Both the position numbers and the translations under genes were made by a program. Below the pieces are notes generated by a model. It worked only from the letters and a program-made list of their open reading frames with translations, had not been told where the DNA came from and searched no databases. Shown here piece by piece: positions 1 to 7,753 of a stretch of 64,000 bases of DNA (the first letter of the stretch is position 1; each line of letters starts with the position of its first letter). The DNA is from Streptococcus sanguinis SK49. GTDB taxonomy: Bacteria > Bacillota > Bacilli > Lactobacillales > Streptococcaceae. Location of the stretch: NCBI RefSeq assembly GCF_000212815.1, contig NZ_GL890985.1:583162-647161 (forward strand), given 5' to 3'.

Positions 1-5
1 TTTTA

Positions 6-79
6 TCCGCCATAGCTCAGTTGGTAGTAGCGCATGACTGTTAATCATGATGTCGTAGGTTCGAGTCCTACTGGCGGAG
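6..79 (+). tRNA. tRNA-Asn (GTT)
   Basis: A complete cloverleaf can be drawn. The acceptor arms TCCGCCA (6-12) and TGGCGGA (72-78) pair, with a G discriminator at 79. The D-arm contains AGCTCAGTTGG, the anticodon loop reads CTGTTAA with anticodon GTT, and the T-arm contains GGTTCGAGTCC. The 3' CCA is not encoded, which is common in this group. A T-rich stretch follows directly, so this may be the last gene of a tRNA cluster that begins outside the window. Confidence 0.95.
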
Positions 80-124
80 TTTTATTTTTGCTAGTTATTT
101 ATCCGGCTTGTTTATTTCTTTTTT

Positions 125-732
125 GCCTTTTTGTCAACTGTAGTGGGTTACTATATAATCACATTCTGGAGAGGATTTATTAATTCTCTCCTTTTTGATA
201 TTAAATGTGGCGATAATTCTACTTTTAAACTTTTCTAAGTTTGGAAGCAGAATGCATTTAGCTTAATGACTTTGATGAGTGTGAAAGCGATCAAGGTTAA
301 TTTTCGCAGAAGGAGAGGGTTTTTTATTGATGTCATAGTAGGGGATAAACATATCTATGGCAATGCCTTTCTCTTGGTTTTAGGGACTTTGTTAATTAGT
401 TTTTGTTTGAGAATTGTTTCGATTTGACGTTTTTTCTTGACTAAGGAAGTCATATTTAGCCATTTGTCCTTGACAGTGAGGACAGTTAGGAGCAGGATAA
501 TCTAGATTAGCGATAATTTCTTTATGTGTTTTAGAATTTAAAACATCCAATATTATAATGCTCTTGTCTTTAATTCCGAGTAAGTTTGTTATAAAATTTA
601 ATTGTTCCATAAGAGCCTTTTTAATGATGGTTTTGTCGCTTTTCATTATAGGTCGTAGGGGATATTTTTCTACAACAGAATAGGCTTCATAATTCCTACA
701 GTGTCTTTACCTACTTCAGAAATTATAGAGCC
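125..732 (-). mobile_element. Decayed ISL3-family (IS1167-like) insertion sequence remnant
   Basis: Reading the minus strand, three pieces of one transposase appear in order but in different frames. The first is an N-terminal piece (646 down to 392) with the zinc-ribbon motif CPHCQGQMAKYDF. The second is a central piece (about 370 down to 268) resembling the DDE-domain stretch around IDMFIPYYDI and AKINLDRFH. The third is a C-terminal piece (about 265 down to 137) with IKVIKLNAF and FNIKKER, ending THYS-stop. Imperfect terminal repeats are visible: GGCTCTATAATTTCTGAAGT read from 732 and GCCTTTTTGTCAACTGTAGT from 125. The element is about 0.6 kb, while intact members are about 1.4 kb, so it has lost much of its middle and carries stops and frameshifts. 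It should be immobile. The family call rests on remembered ISL3 transposase sequence. Confidence 0.82.
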
Positions 733-1103
733 TTTCTTTTATCTTTTTTTGATTTTTTATTAAAAATTATGGTTTAGACTTTTTACCTGCTTTAAAGTTT
801 TTATTTTCATAAAAATAGAAGGAAGCAGTATTTTGAAAAATCTATTTTTCATTTATAATTGTAGTGCCTCTTACAAAGAAAACTGTTTTTTAAAATTATT
901 GATGATTTCTTACATTACCTATTTTCTTTTCTGGCTAATTTTCTCTCGAAGAATAAGACTAGATAAACATAAACTATTTTATAATAGTAGTCTTAGTTTC
1001 TATTGTTTTGAATTTTTTGTTATATTTATTTTAATATATGATAATTTAGTTGAATGAGTGCGTCTGATTTCAGAAATAATCCTTATTTAAAGTTTTTTCT
1101 CTA
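733..1103. other. AT-rich stretch without a recognisable gene
   Basis: Between the insertion-sequence remnant and the coiled-coil gene lie about 370 bases of very AT-rich DNA. A 74-codon open frame with a TTG start exists (833-1057), but its translation is hydrophobic low-complexity sequence of the kind AT-rich DNA gives by chance, and no good ribosome-binding site precedes it. I see no RNA gene or clear terminator here. Confidence 0.6.
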
Positions 1104-1391
1104 TCACGACTCGTACTTTTCCCAGATGTCTTTGACTTGCTGGATCTGCACTTGAGCTTGGTTTTCAAGGGCTTTATATTTATAAGTAAGATCTTGAGCG
1201 ATGTCTTTGACTTGCTCTTTTTGCTCTTGAATGATGGCAATATTTCGTTGAATATTTGCTAGGCTGTCCTTTACTTTGTCTAGACTATCTGTTGTTTCAA
1301 TGATTTCTTCTTGAATTTTTTGACGGTTTTCAACCAGTTTGTAGCTGGCTGCTGCGGCACCGATAAATAGGAAAATATTTGAAAGTTTCAT
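1104..1391 (-). CDS. Small membrane-anchored coiled-coil protein (function unknown)
   Basis: This 95-residue protein has a short hydrophobic N-terminus (about residues 5-18, IFLFIGAAAASYK) that could anchor it in the membrane. An acidic, glutamine-rich helical region follows, with regular hydrophobic spacing (about 25-90) that suggests a coiled coil. This resembles the YtxH-like or methyl-accepting-like small proteins often annotated in streptococci, but I recognise no specific family. It starts 9 bases after the hit stop codon, with an AAGGAGG ribosome-binding site just upstream, so it is almost certainly the second gene of a two-gene hit operon. No catalytic motif is visible and its role is unknown. 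Confidence 0.75.
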   Translation of the reverse strand: MKLSNIFLFIGAAAASYKLVENRQKIQEEIIETTDSLDKVKDSLANIQRNIAIIQEQKEQVKDIAQDLTYKYKALENQAQVQIQQVKDIWEKYES

Positions 1392-1400
1392 ATTCCCTCC

Positions 1401-1811
1401 TTAAGCTTGTGCAATCTTCTCAGCTAATTCGGCTAGAGCTGGGAAGTCTGGTTCGTGGGCTGCGAAAGTAATCTTGAGGTCATCTGCATCACTGTAGCGC
1501 GGTGCCAAATGCACATGGGTATGAAAGACAGTTTGTCCAGCAATTTCTTCGTTGTTGTTGATGATATTCATACCAGCTGCACCTGTGGCTTTCATGACCT
1601 TTCGAGCAATGTCAGGTACGCGAGCGAAGAGCTGACTGGTGCTGTCGGCATCCATATCCAGCATATTTCGGAAATGCTCTTTAGGGACAACCAAGGTATG
1701 ACCTGGTGTTACCTGGGAAATATCCAGAAAAGCAAGGACTTTCTCGTCTTCATAGACTTTAGAAGAAGGGATTTCTCCGGCAATAATTTTACAAAAAATA
1801 CAATCAGCCAT
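1401..1811 (-). CDS. hit: HIT family hydrolase
   Basis: The 136-residue protein belongs to the histidine-triad superfamily of nucleotide-binding hydrolases, which cleave AMP from substrates such as adenosine phosphoramidates or dinucleoside polyphosphates. The catalytic triad reads H97-T-H99-V-H101 within FHTHVHLAP. The N-terminal MADCIFCKI carries the Cys4/Cys7 pair typical of the family. Length and both motifs are standard. The gene is transcribed on the minus strand away from ecsA; the two share a 68-base divergent region, an arrangement also found in other Firmicutes. The exact physiological substrate cannot be told from sequence. Confidence 0.95.
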   Translation of the reverse strand: MADCIFCKIIAGEIPSSKVYEDEKVLAFLDISQVTPGHTLVVPKEHFRNMLDMDADSTSQLFARVPDIARKVMKATGAAGMNIINNNEEIAGQTVFHTHVHLAPRYSDADDLKITFAAHEPDFPALAELAEKIAQA

Positions 1812-1879
1812 AAATGGTACCTCTATTCGCTAGATTTTGTTATAATATAAGAACCATTATACCAGAATTCGGAGAAAAT

Positions 1880-2611
1880 ATGTTAGAAATCAAAGAGCTT
1901 ACGGGCGGCTATGTTAATATCCCGGTTTTAAAGGATGTTAGCTTTGAAGTGGGCAATGGCCAGCTGGTTGGTCTGATTGGTCTCAACGGTGCAGGCAAGT
2001 CCACGACTATCAGTGAGATTATCGGTCTTTTGACGCCTTATAAGGGGCAGATTCAGATTGATGGGTTGGAGCTGCGGACCAATCCCAGTGATTACCGTAA
2101 GAAAATCGGTTTTATTCCGGAAACGCCTAGTCTCTATGAAGAATTAACCCTGCGCGAGCACATTGAGACGGTAGCTATGGCTTACGACATTGAGCAGGAG
2201 ACAGCTTTTGAGCGTGTGGATAAGTTGCTGGAAATGTTCCGACTCAAGGAAAAACTGGATTGGTTTCCTGTTCACTTTTCAAAAGGAATGAAGCAAAAAG
2301 TGATGATTATCTGTGCTTTTGTAGTTGATCCTAGCCTTTTTATTGTGGATGAGCCTTTTCTGGGTCTGGATCCGGTAGCTATTGCAGACCTTATCCAGCT
2401 CTTGGATGAGGAAAAGAAGAAGGGCAAGTCGATTCTGATGAGCACCCATGTTCTGGACTCTGCCGAGAAGATGTGCGATAGTTTTGTAATCTTGCACAAG
2501 GGTCAAGTACGGGCCAAGGGCAGCTTGACTGAGTTGCGGACCCAATTTCAAATGCCGGATGCTAGTCTGAATGACATCTATCTAGCCCTGACAGAAGAGG
2601 CGGCGCTATGA
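1880..2611 (+). CDS. ecsA: ABC transporter ATP-binding protein EcsA
   Basis: This is the ATPase subunit (243 residues) of the Ecs ABC exporter, which in Bacillus and relatives affects protein secretion, regulated proteolysis and competence. Visible motifs are Walker A GLNGAGKS (residues 34-41), a degenerate signature FSKGMKQK, Walker B LFIVDEP followed by the D-loop, and the H-loop in STHV. I chose the ATG at 1880 because GGAGAA lies 9-4 bases before it. A longer in-frame start at 1814 would run through the promoter, whose -10 TATAAT is near 1841-1846. The stop overlaps the ecsB start by 4 bases (ATGA), so the two are translationally coupled. Confidence 0.92.
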   Translation: MLEIKELTGGYVNIPVLKDVSFEVGNGQLVGLIGLNGAGKSTTISEIIGLLTPYKGQIQIDGLELRTNPSDYRKKIGFIPETPSLYEELTLREHIETVAMAYDIEQETAFERVDKLLEMFRLKEKLDWFPVHFSKGMKQKVMIICAFVVDPSLFIVDEPFLGLDPVAIADLIQLLDEEKKKGKSILMSTHVLDSAEKMCDSFVILHKGQVRAKGSLTELRTQFQMPDASLNDIYLALTEEAAL

Positions 2612-3654
2612 AAGAATTATTTACCAAACGAAAGCAGGATTTTCGTCAGCAGTGTCTGAAATACCTGCGCTATGTTTTTAATGATCATTTCGTGCTCTTT
2701 CTGCTGATTTTTATGGGATTTTTAGGTGTTCAGTACAGTCAGCTTTTGCGACATTTTTCGACCAATCACCTACCTATTATTGCTAGTCTGGTTATTCTAT
2801 CGGTCTTTATCCTGCCTTTTGGACGGATTGCGACCTATCTGGAAAAGCCGGATGCACTCTTTCTCTTGGTCAGAGAAGCAGAAGTCAGGGCTTTTATCAA
2901 GGCTCAGATTCTGCGCTCCTATCTCTTGTACGCAGTCTTACAGATTGGAATCTTACTGTTACTGGCTCCGCTTTTTCTGGCTCTGGGCTTGCCTGTTTGG
3001 GGCTTCGGGCTTTACTGCCTCCTTATGCTAGTCTTGAAATGGTTTTTGTTTCAGAATAAGGCCAAGAAGTTCTTTACTGAAAATGGCCTAGATTGGCAGG
3101 TTCTGGTGGCTTATGAAGCTGCTCGAAAGCAGACGATTCTCCGTTTCTTTGCTCTCTTTACAAATGTTAAAGGCATTTCAAATAGTGTGAAGCGCCGGGC
3201 CTATCTGGATGGTTTGACGAGGCTTGTGGGCAAGCAGCATAGCAAGACCTGGCAGAATCTCTTTTTGCGCTCTTACTTGCGAAATGGAGACTTCTTTGCG
3301 TTAACCCTAAGACTGCTCTTTTTGGCTCTTTTGGCTTTGGTTTTTGTCAGTCAAGCTTGGATTGCTGCAGCTTTTGTGGTCTTGTTCAATTACCTCTTGC
3401 TCTTCCAGCTGACAGCCTTGTACGAAGCTTTTGATTATCAGTTTTTGACCCAGCTTTTTCCGATAGAAAGAGGGGAAAAGCTGAAGGGAGCAAGACAAAT
3501 TATCACATCTATTGGCAGCAGTGTCCTTTTGGCTGAAGTGATGACTGCTCTGCTCTTTTTTCAAGACAAGACAGCAGTGCTGGCCATGCTGGGAGCGACT
3601 GTCCTACTCTATCTGTTCTATCTGCCGTTTAAATTACGGAGATTGGTTGACTAA
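2608..3654 (+). CDS. ecsB: ABC transporter permease EcsB
   Basis: The 348-residue integral membrane protein has several hydrophobic spans, for example near residues 28-60, 105-140, 230-265 and 300-335. It fits the EcsB family, the membrane partner of EcsA. It overlaps ecsA by 4 bases and has no promoter of its own. The membrane topology, the position directly behind ecsA and the length (EcsB proteins are 340-410 residues) support the call; no short diagnostic motif exists. The transported substrate is not known from sequence. Confidence 0.85.
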   Translation: MKELFTKRKQDFRQQCLKYLRYVFNDHFVLFLLIFMGFLGVQYSQLLRHFSTNHLPIIASLVILSVFILPFGRIATYLEKPDALFLLVREAEVRAFIKAQILRSYLLYAVLQIGILLLLAPLFLALGLPVWGFGLYCLLMLVLKWFLFQNKAKKFFTENGLDWQVLVAYEAARKQTILRFFALFTNVKGISNSVKRRAYLDGLTRLVGKQHSKTWQNLFLRSYLRNGDFFALTLRLLFLALLALVFVSQAWIAAAFVVLFNYLLLFQLTALYEAFDYQFLTQLFPIERGEKLKGARQIITSIGSSVLLAEVMTALLFFQDKTAVLAMLGATVLLYLFYLPFKLRRLVD

Positions 3655-3704
3655 AAGAGGTAAAATTAGTAAAATGATAAAGAAACTTTTTACGGAGGGG
3701 AAAC

Positions 3705-4499
3705 ATGGACTTGGTTGATAACGAGCTGACCCTGACACCGATAGCTGGTAAGAGCGGAAAGGCCTATATGGGGACTTATCCGGACGGGGGGCGCGTTTTC
3801 GTCAAGATGAATACAACCCCTATCTTAGCAGGCTTAGCTCGAGAACAAATCGCACCGCAGCTTTTGTGGAGCCGTCGGATGCCGGACGGCAACGTAATGA
3901 GCGGGCAGGAGTGGCTTTCAGGCACTATTCTGACCCCAAATGATATGTCCAAAAAGCAGGTAATCAATATTTTGACTCGGCTGCATCGCTCGCGCCCATT
4001 GATGACGCAGCTGACCAAGCTGGGCTATACTTTGGAAACGCCGACTGATTTGCTGAATGCTTGGCTCAATCAAGTGCCGCTTGCTTTGAGGAATAATCAA
4101 TATCTGCAATCAGTTATCCGAGACTTGCGCCAGACTGTGCCGGCCTTTCGTGAGGATTATGCGACCATTGTTCACGGAGATGTGCGCCACAGCAACTGGG
4201 TAGAGACCGACAGTGGGCTTATTTACTTGGTGGATTGGGATTCTGTGCGCCTGACAGACAGGATGATGGATGTAGCTCATATTTTAAGCCATTATGTGCC
4301 TGATTCAGGCTGGCAAGAGTGGCTGAGTGCTTATGGCTATAAATATAATCAAACTGTTTTCAATAAGCTATACTGGTTTGGTCAGTATTCTTATCTGATG
4401 CAGATTGCCAAATACTATGAAAACAATGATTTAGAAAATGTGAACCGGGAGATTTACGCATTACGAAACTTCCGTTCCAAATACGGAAGAGGACAATGA
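3705..4499 (+). CDS. ccrZ: Cell-cycle regulator CcrZ (kinase-like fold)
   Basis: The 264-residue protein has the aminoglycoside/choline-kinase fold. The Brenner motif [11 protein letters not shown] carries the catalytic aspartate (about D159), and the following VDWDS carries the metal-binding aspartate (about D177). In pneumococcus the gene at this place, directly upstream of trmB, encodes CcrZ. That protein is brought to midcell by FtsZ and stimulates DnaA-dependent replication initiation; its small-molecule substrate is uncertain. The ribosome-binding site GGAGGGG precedes the start by a few bases. The stop overlaps the trmB start by 4 bases. Orthology is inferred from fold plus conserved neighbourhood. 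Confidence 0.88.
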   Translation: MDLVDNELTLTPIAGKSGKAYMGTYPDGGRVFVKMNTTPILAGLAREQIAPQLLWSRRMPDGNVMSGQEWLSGTILTPNDMSKKQVINILTRLHRSRPLMTQLTKLGYTLETPTDLLNAWLNQVPLALRNNQYLQSVIRDLRQTVPAFREDYATIVHGDVRHSNWVETDSGLIYLVDWDSVRLTDRMMDVAHILSHYVPDSGWQEWLSAYGYKYNQTVFNKLYWFGQYSYLMQIAKYYENNDLENVNREIYALRNFRSKYGRGQ

Positions 4500-5134
4500 G
4501 AGTAAGGAATCGTAAGGGAGCGACGGAACTGCTAGAGGCGCATCCCCAGTATGTGATTTTGAATCCGGCAGATGCCAAGGGCAGATGGCAGGAGATTTTT
4601 GGCAATGGTCACCCCATTCATGTAGAGGTTGGCAGTGGCAAAGGAGCTTTTGTGTCCGGTATGGCCAAGGCCAATCCGGATATCAACTACATTGGGATTG
4701 ATATTCAAAAATCGGTCCTCAGCTATGCCTTAGACAAGGTGCTAGCAACGGATGTGCCCAATATCAAGCTTCTCTGGGTGGACGGTTCGGATCTGACTGA
4801 TTATTTTGAAGATGGCGAGATTGACCGCCTCTATCTGAACTTCTCGGATCCTTGGCCCAAGAAACGTCATGAAAAGCGCCGTCTGACCTATCAGTCCTTT
4901 CTGGCGACCTATCAGCAGATTCTGCCAGAAAATGGAGAAATCCACTTCAAAACGGACAACCGCGGTCTTTTTGAGTATAGCCTAGTAAGCTTTTCTCAGT
5001 ATGGTATGAAGTTAAAGGGCGTGTGGTTAGATTTGCATGCCAGCGACTTCGAGGACAATGTCTTGACTGAGTATGAGCAGAAATTTGCTAACAAAGGACA
5101 AGTCATCTACCGGGTGGAAGCAGCATTTGAATAA
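4496..5134 (+). CDS. trmB: tRNA (guanine-N7-)-methyltransferase
   Basis: TrmB uses SAM to methylate N7 of G46 in the tRNA variable loop. The 212-residue length is standard. Motifs visible are the SAM-binding [11 protein letters not shown] (about residues 40-50), NYIGIDIQ, and the family hallmark [15 protein letters not shown] (about 115-130), followed by FKTDN. It is coupled to ccrZ by a 4-base overlap and is followed by a hairpin terminator, so ccrZ-trmB form one transcription unit. Confidence 0.96.
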   Translation: MRVRNRKGATELLEAHPQYVILNPADAKGRWQEIFGNGHPIHVEVGSGKGAFVSGMAKANPDINYIGIDIQKSVLSYALDKVLATDVPNIKLLWVDGSDLTDYFEDGEIDRLYLNFSDPWPKKRHEKRRLTYQSFLATYQQILPENGEIHFKTDNRGLFEYSLVSFSQYGMKLKGVWLDLHASDFEDNVLTEYEQKFANKGQVIYRVEAAFE

Positions 5135-5139
5135 GAAAG

Positions 5140-5172
5140 AGTCTTCAAGGAAATGCTCCTTGAAGACTTTAT
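5140..5172 (+). terminator. Rho-independent terminator after trmB
   Basis: A perfect 12-bp stem (AGTCTTCAAGGA at 5140-5151 with its complement at 5157-5168) closes a 5-base loop. It is followed by a weak TTATTATT tract and separates ccrZ-trmB from the rimP operon. Confidence 0.75.
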
Positions 5173-5252
5173 TATTAAGAAAGAATTTTACTTTAAAATA
5201 ATAGTATTTTAAGTGGAATTCGGTCTTTAAAAGCTTGTACAGCATATTTCCC

Positions 5253-5281
5253 TTGCATTCTGGGATTTGTCGTGCTATAAT
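5253..5281 (+). promoter_or_regulatory. SigA promoter of the rimP-nusA-infB operon
   Basis: TTGCAT (5253-5258), a 17-base spacer and TATAAT (5276-5281), with an upstream TG giving an extended -10 (TGCTATAAT). The predicted start is near 5288, which leaves a leader of roughly 65 bases before rimP. Confidence 0.8.
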
Positions 5282-5303
5282 ACTAGTAATAAATAAGGAA
5301 AGA

Positions 5304-5327
5304 GAGGCGAGGAAGTATCTTCGCCTC
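5304..5327 (+). promoter_or_regulatory. Leader hairpin upstream of rimP
   Basis: GAGGCGA (5304-5310) pairs with TCGCCTC (5321-5327), and GAAG/CTT can extend the helix inward. It sits between the predicted transcription start and the Shine-Dalgarno GAGGAGGT (5336-5343). There is no T-run after it, so it is a leader structure rather than a terminator. It may stabilise the message or affect rimP translation. Confidence 0.5.
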
Positions 5328-5351
5328 TTATCTGTGAGGAGGTGTCGTCAT

Positions 5352-5822
5352 ATCGCAACGATTGTTGAATTGGTGAGGGAGGTTATTGAACCAGCCATTT
5401 TGGCCCCCTATGAATTAGTCGATATTGAGTACGGAAAGATGGGCGGAGACTACGTTCTCAGTGTCTTTGTAGATAAGCCTGAGGGCATTACGGTCAATGA
5501 TACAGCAGATTTGACGGATATTATCAGTCCGCTCTTGGATCAAATCAAACCAGATCCCTTCCCAGAACAGTATTTTCTGGAAGTGACCAGTCCTGGCTTG
5601 GAGCGTCCGCTCAAGACCAAGGAACAGCTATCCAATGCAGTCGGCAGTTATATCCATGTCAGTCTCTATAAGGCTGTTGACAAGCAGAAAGTCTTTGAAG
5701 GCACCTTGCTGAGCTTTGAAGAGGACGTTCTGCACATGGAATATCTGGACAAGACTCGCAGAAAAGAAGTCGAAATTCCCTACAGTCTGGTTTCCAAAGC
5801 CAGATTAGCCGTTAAGTTTTAG
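5352..5822 (+). CDS. rimP: Ribosome maturation factor RimP
   Basis: RimP is needed for late assembly of the 30S subunit. The body of the protein matches the family: [12 protein letters not shown] (about residues 20-31), [21 protein letters not shown], and the SH3-like C-terminus ending SKARLAVKF. The start is unusual. GAGGAGGT lies at 5336-5343, and the codon 8 bases after it is ATC (5352). No ATG, GTG or TTG lies at a normal spacing in frame. The frame stays open upstream to 5235, but that extension would be read through the promoter. The in-frame GTG at 5334 lies on the Shine-Dalgarno itself, and the TTG at 5370 is 26 bases downstream of it. I therefore give 5352 (156 residues, against 159 remembered for pneumococcus). 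The product is certain and the start is not. Confidence 0.85.
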   Translation: MATIVELVREVIEPAILAPYELVDIEYGKMGGDYVLSVFVDKPEGITVNDTADLTDIISPLLDQIKPDPFPEQYFLEVTSPGLERPLKTKEQLSNAVGSYIHVSLYKAVDKQKVFEGTLLSFEEDVLHMEYLDKTRRKEVEIPYSLVSKARLAVKF

Positions 5823-5852
5823 CCGCAGAAGCAATATAGAAAAGAAAGGAAC

Positions 5853-5872
5853 ACTTTTGTTTCGGCAAAAGT
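5853..5872 (+). promoter_or_regulatory. Hairpin between the nusA ribosome-binding site and start codon
   Basis: ACTTTTG (5853-5859) pairs perfectly with CAAAAGT (5866-5872) around the loop TTTCGG. The only Shine-Dalgarno upstream of nusA is AAAGGA (5845-5850), 25 bases before the ATG. Folding the hairpin leaves an effective spacing of about 5 bases, which is normal. The structure therefore probably determines nusA translation. Confidence 0.65.
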
Positions 5873-5875
5873 CAC

Positions 5876-7138
5876 ATGAAAATGAGTAAAGAAATGCTAG
5901 AGGCCTTCCGCATTCTGGAAGAAGACAAAGGAATCAAGAAAGAAGATATCATTGACGCGGTGACCGAGTCACTCCGCTCTGCCTATCGTCGTCGCTATGG
6001 TCAGGCAGATAGCGCAGCCATTGAGTTTGACGAAAAGTCAGGAGATTTCCGTGTCTATACTGTTCGCGAAGTCGTGGACGAGGTCTTTGACAGCCGTTTG
6101 GAAATCAGTCTCAAAGATGCCTTGGCTATCAGTTCAGCCTATGAATTGGGAGATAAGATTAAGTTTGAAGAAGCGCCAACTGAATTTGGCCGAGTCGCTG
6201 CTCAGTCTGCTAAGCAAACCATCATGGAAAAGATGCGCAAGCAGACCCGAGCAATCACCTACAATACCTATAAAGAGCATGAAAATGAAATCATGTCAGG
6301 AACGGTGGAGCGTTTTGATAATCGCTTTATCTATGTCAATCTTGGTAGCATTGAAGCGCAGCTATCGAAGCAAGATCAGATTCCTGGCGAGGTATTTGCC
6401 TCTCATGACCGTATCGAAGTCTTTGTTTACAAGGTAGAAGACAATCCTCGTGGCGTCAATGTCTTTGTCAGCCGCAGTCATCCAGAAATGATCAAGCGCT
6501 TGATGGAGCAGGAAATCCCAGAAGTTTATGACGGAACTGTGGAAATCATGAGCGTATCGCGGGAAGCAGGCGATCGGACCAAGGTAGCGGTTCGCAGCCA
6601 CAACCCTAATGTGGATGCCATCGGAACAATCGTGGGACGCGGTGGAGCCAATATCAAGAAAATTACTAGCAAGTTCCATCCTGCCAAATACGATCCAAAG
6701 AGCGGCCGTATGGTGCCGACTGAAGAAAATATCGACGTCATCGAGTGGGTAGCAGATCCAGCTGAATTTATCTACAATGCTATTGCTCCTGCAGAGGTTG
6801 ACCAAGTTATCTTTAACCAAGAAGATAACAAGCGGGCCTTGGTTGTCGTACCAGACAACAAGCTTTCTCTGGCTATCGGCCGTCGCGGACAGAACGTACG
6901 CTTGGCAGCTCATTTGACAGGCTTTAGAATCGATATCAAGTCTGCCACAGAGTTTGAAGAAATGGAAGCAGCCAATGAACTGGGCGGATTTGCTCAGGAA
7001 GCAGAAGAAATTCTTGCGGATGCAGATGTACTAGAGACAGAAGTTTCAGCAGCAGAAGCAACAGACTTTGACGCAGCTGCAGAGGAAACTGTACTAGAAA
7101 CAGCTGGTTTAGAAAGCGAAGCTGAAGAACTAGACTAA
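5876..7138 (+). CDS. nusA: Transcription termination/antitermination factor NusA
   Basis: NusA binds RNA polymerase and nascent RNA and modulates pausing, termination and antitermination. Order of domains in the 420 residues: N-terminal polymerase-binding domain (about 1-130), S1 domain (about 135-200, VERFDNRFIYVNLG), two KH domains (about 230-345, including GTIVGRGGANIKKI and LAIGRRGQNVRLAA), then an acidic, alanine-rich tail (about 350-420) without the extra repeats of E. coli NusA. Starts at ATG 5876 or 5882 are both possible; family members begin MSKEML, which corresponds to 5882. It is co-transcribed with rimP and rnpM. Confidence 0.96.
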   Translation: MKMSKEMLEAFRILEEDKGIKKEDIIDAVTESLRSAYRRRYGQADSAAIEFDEKSGDFRVYTVREVVDEVFDSRLEISLKDALAISSAYELGDKIKFEEAPTEFGRVAAQSAKQTIMEKMRKQTRAITYNTYKEHENEIMSGTVERFDNRFIYVNLGSIEAQLSKQDQIPGEVFASHDRIEVFVYKVEDNPRGVNVFVSRSHPEMIKRLMEQEIPEVYDGTVEIMSVSREAGDRTKVAVRSHNPNVDAIGTIVGRGGANIKKITSKFHPAKYDPKSGRMVPTEENIDVIEWVADPAEFIYNAIAPAEVDQVIFNQEDNKRALVVVPDNKLSLAIGRRGQNVRLAAHLTGFRIDIKSATEFEEMEAANELGGFAQEAEEILADADVLETEVSAAEATDFDAAAEETVLETAGLESEAEELD

Positions 7139-7148
7139 GGGGGCTGGA

Positions 7149-7445
7149 ATGGCAAAAACAAGAAAAATCCCTTTAAGAAAATCAGTGGTGTCCAACGAAG
7201 TGATTGACAAGCGTGATTTACTGCGGATTGTCAAGAACAAGGAAGGTCAAGTCTTTATCGATCCGACAGGCAAGGCCAACGGCCGTGGAGCCTATATCAA
7301 GCTGGACAATCAAGAAGCTCTTCAAGCCAAGAAGAAGCGGGTCTTTAACCGCAGCTTTAGTATGGAAGTGGATGAGGCTTTCTATGATGAGTTAATCGCT
7401 TATGTCGATCATAAGGTCAAAAGAAGAGAGTTAGGTCTTGAATAA
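7149..7445 (+). CDS. rnpM: YlxR family protein (RNase P modulator RnpM)
   Basis: A small basic RNA-binding protein of the DUF448/YlxR family, 98 residues. The family pattern is visible in KIPLRKSVVSNEVIDKRDLLRIV and DPTGKANGRGAYI. The Bacillus homologue was shown to bind RNase P RNA and lower its activity; this function is carried over by homology. The ribosome-binding site AAGGGGG precedes the ATG. The last bases overlap ylxQ by 8, so translation is coupled. Confidence 0.9.
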   Translation: MAKTRKIPLRKSVVSNEVIDKRDLLRIVKNKEGQVFIDPTGKANGRGAYIKLDNQEALQAKKKRVFNRSFSMEVDEAFYDELIAYVDHKVKRRELGLE

Positions 7446-7734
7446 AGAGAAACTTGCAAATTTGCTGGGTCTGGCTCAGCGGGCTGGCCGCATCATTTCT
7501 GGTGAGGAGCTGACCATCAAAGCTATCCAAGAGGGAAAAGCACATCTGGTCTTTTTGGCTCAGGATGCAGCTCCTAATCTCAGCAAGAAAATCACTGATA
7601 AAAGTCGTTACTACCAAGTAGAAGTATCAACCGTGTTTTCAACACTGGAATTAAGCTCTGCCATTGGCAAGGCCAGAAAAGTGCTCGCCGTGACAGATGC
7701 TGGTTTTACAAAGAAAATGAGGTCTCTTATGTAA
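7438..7734 (+). CDS. ylxQ: YlxQ, L7Ae-family RNA-binding protein
   Basis: The 98-residue protein has the L7Ae/L30e fold, which recognises kink-turn [22 protein letters not shown] is the typical N-terminal motif. The start codon is TTG (7438), inside the end of rnpM. Its position between rnpM and infB is conserved across Firmicutes. A ribosome-associated or RNA-chaperone role is likely but not proven. Confidence 0.9.
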   Translation: MNKEKLANLLGLAQRAGRIISGEELTIKAIQEGKAHLVFLAQDAAPNLSKKITDKSRYYQVEVSTVFSTLELSSAIGKARKVLAVTDAGFTKKMRSLM

Positions 7735-7753
7735 TAGAAGAGGAGGACAAGAT

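Noticed and set aside
833..1057. 74-codon open frame
   Set aside because: Hydrophobic low-complexity translation in very AT-rich DNA, TTG start, no clear ribosome-binding site and no family resemblance.
1814..1879. Longer EcsA N-terminus
   Set aside because: It would be translated through the promoter -10 and lacks a ribosome-binding site; ATG 1880 has one.
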